A DNA stretch of 5,310 bases from Gordonia sp. (in: high G+C Gram-positive bacteria) (GTDB lineage: Bacteria > Actinomycetota > Actinomycetes > Mycobacteriales > Mycobacteriaceae). This document shows, in pieces, positions 4,644 through 5,310 of this stretch. The notes beneath the pieces are model-generated. The model searched no databases. It saw only the letters and a list, made by a program, of their open reading frames with translations, and was not told the origin of the DNA. Where the stretch lies: NCBI GenBank assembly GCA_030152405.1, contig JASLJL010000509.1:1-5310 (forward strand). The letters are read 5' to 3'. Position numbers and translations under genes: made by a program. Position 1 is the first letter of the stretch; each line of letters begins with the position of its first letter.

Positions 4644-5310
4644 ATGTACGCGGAAGAACGTCAGCAGGCGATCGCGAACGAGGTCCGTCAGCGCGGCCGC
4701 GTCTCGGTCACCGAGCTGGCCGACCGATTCACCGTCACCGGGGAGACGGTGCGCCGAGACCTCGCCGTCCTCCAGCGTTCGGGCAGCCTCATGCGAGTGC
4801 ACGGCGGCGCCGTCCGCCTCGACGTGGCGGCCGTCGTCGACGAGCCCGATCTCCCCTCCCGTGAGGCCGCGCGGCAGTCGGAGAAGACCGCGATCGGCGC
4901 GGCGGCGCAGCAGTTCCTGCCGCCGACCGGCGGGTCCGTGCTCTTCGACGCAGGCAGCACGACGTACCAGGCCGCGATCGCGGTCGGCGGCGACGCTCGC
5001 CTGCAGATGGTGACCAACAGCGTCCCGATCGCCTCATCGCTCACCGGGCTCTCCCGGTCGACCGTTCTGCTCGTCGGCGGCCGACTCCGCCCGAAGACGC
5101 AGGCGGCCGTCGGAGCCGACGCCGTCGAGTCGTTCGGTCGGCTGCACGTCAGCGTCGGCTTCATCGGAACCAACGGGCTGACGGCCGAACACGGTTTGTC
5201 CACACCGGACGCCGACGAGGCCGCGACGAAGCGGGCGATGATCAGCTGCTGTGACCGGGTCGTGGTCCTCGCCGACTCGTCGAAGATGAACCGCCGCGAA
5301 CTCGTCGGCT
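4644..5310 (+). CDS. fruR: DeoR-family transcriptional regulator, probable fructose PTS repressor FruR (3' end cut by window edge)
   Basis: The frame is open from ATG 4644 to the right edge, giving 222 residues; family members are usually about 250-265, so only the tail is missing. Residues 5-57 are the DeoR winged helix-turn-helix: ERQQAIANEV, then RVSVTELADRF, TGETVRRDLAVL and the wing LMRVHGGAV. Residues about 78 onward are the sugar-phosphate-sensing DeoR C-terminal domain: FDAGSTT (101-107), VTNSVPIA (123-130), GGRLRP (145-150), GFIGTNGL (172-179), an acidic/Lys segment ending EAATKRAMI, and LADSSKM. Such proteins are typically released from DNA by a phosphorylated sugar, here plausibly fructose 1-phosphate. 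Position divergent from ptsI matches C. glutamicum fruR, which there is followed by a 1-phosphofructokinase gene, ptsF and ptsH; those would be expected past the right edge. Family is certain; the name and ligand are inferred from position. Confidence 0.85.
   Translation, partial: MYAEERQQAIANEVRQRGRVSVTELADRFTVTGETVRRDLAVLQRSGSLMRVHGGAVRLDVAAVVDEPDLPSREAARQSEKTAIGAAAQQFLPPTGGSVLFDAGSTTYQAAIAVGGDARLQMVTNSVPIASSLTGLSRSTVLLVGGRLRPKTQAAVGADAVESFGRLHVSVGFIGTNGLTAEHGLSTPDADEAATKRAMISCCDRVVVLADSSKMNRRELVG

Overview
The window comes from a high-GC (about two-thirds GC by eye) mycolic-acid actinobacterium of the Corynebacterium/Mycobacterium/Rhodococcus/Gordonia group. Three things support this: actinobacterial-type SOS boxes (TCGAAC-N4-GTTCGA), the gene order hrpA / nrdR-divS / lexA followed by ptsI / fruR, and GC-biased codons. 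From memory, the same order occurs in Corynebacterium glutamicum, and the lexA-Rv2719c-nrdR part occurs in Mycobacterium tuberculosis. The genus cannot be fixed from the sequence; Gordonia, Williamsia, Tsukamurella or Rhodococcus would all fit.

Layout: (1) 1-860, plus strand, is the 3' end of hrpA, a DEAH-box RNA helicase, cut by the left edge. (2) 877-1953, minus strand, is a two-gene unit: divS (LysM membrane protein, ChiZ/Rv2719c-like) followed 30 bp later by nrdR (ribonucleotide reductase repressor). It converges on hrpA. (3) 1954-2118 is a compact divergent control region. It has two abutting SOS boxes in front of divS, one SOS box over the lexA promoter, and a probable RecA-independent damage promoter (RecA-NDp/PafBC type) for divS. 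(4) 2119-2790, plus strand, is lexA. (5) 2771-2831 carries two tandem perfect 12-bp hairpins, one across the lexA stop codon and one across the ptsI stop codon; they probably form a two-way terminator. (6) 2815-4527, minus strand, is ptsI (PTS enzyme I). (7) 4528-4643 is an AT-rich divergent region with a 10-bp direct repeat, two copies 21 bp apart, probably a DeoR-family operator. (8) 4644-5310, plus strand, is the start of a DeoR-family regulator, probably fruR, cut by the right edge.

The genes form two modules back to back. The first is a DNA-damage module: LexA represses itself and divS, DivS/ChiZ-type proteins restrain division or remodel the wall during SOS, and nrdR downstream ties dNTP supply to the same transcript. 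The second is a sugar-uptake module: PtsI starts the phosphate relay from PEP, and the divergent DeoR regulator probably controls ptsI and a fructose PTS operon beyond the right edge.

All the genes belong to known families. The most noteworthy material is non-coding: the layered SOS/RecA-independent control region, the twin stop-codon hairpins, and the helically phased repeat between ptsI and fruR. I found no RNA genes, mobile elements, CRISPR arrays or evidence of an undescribed protein system.
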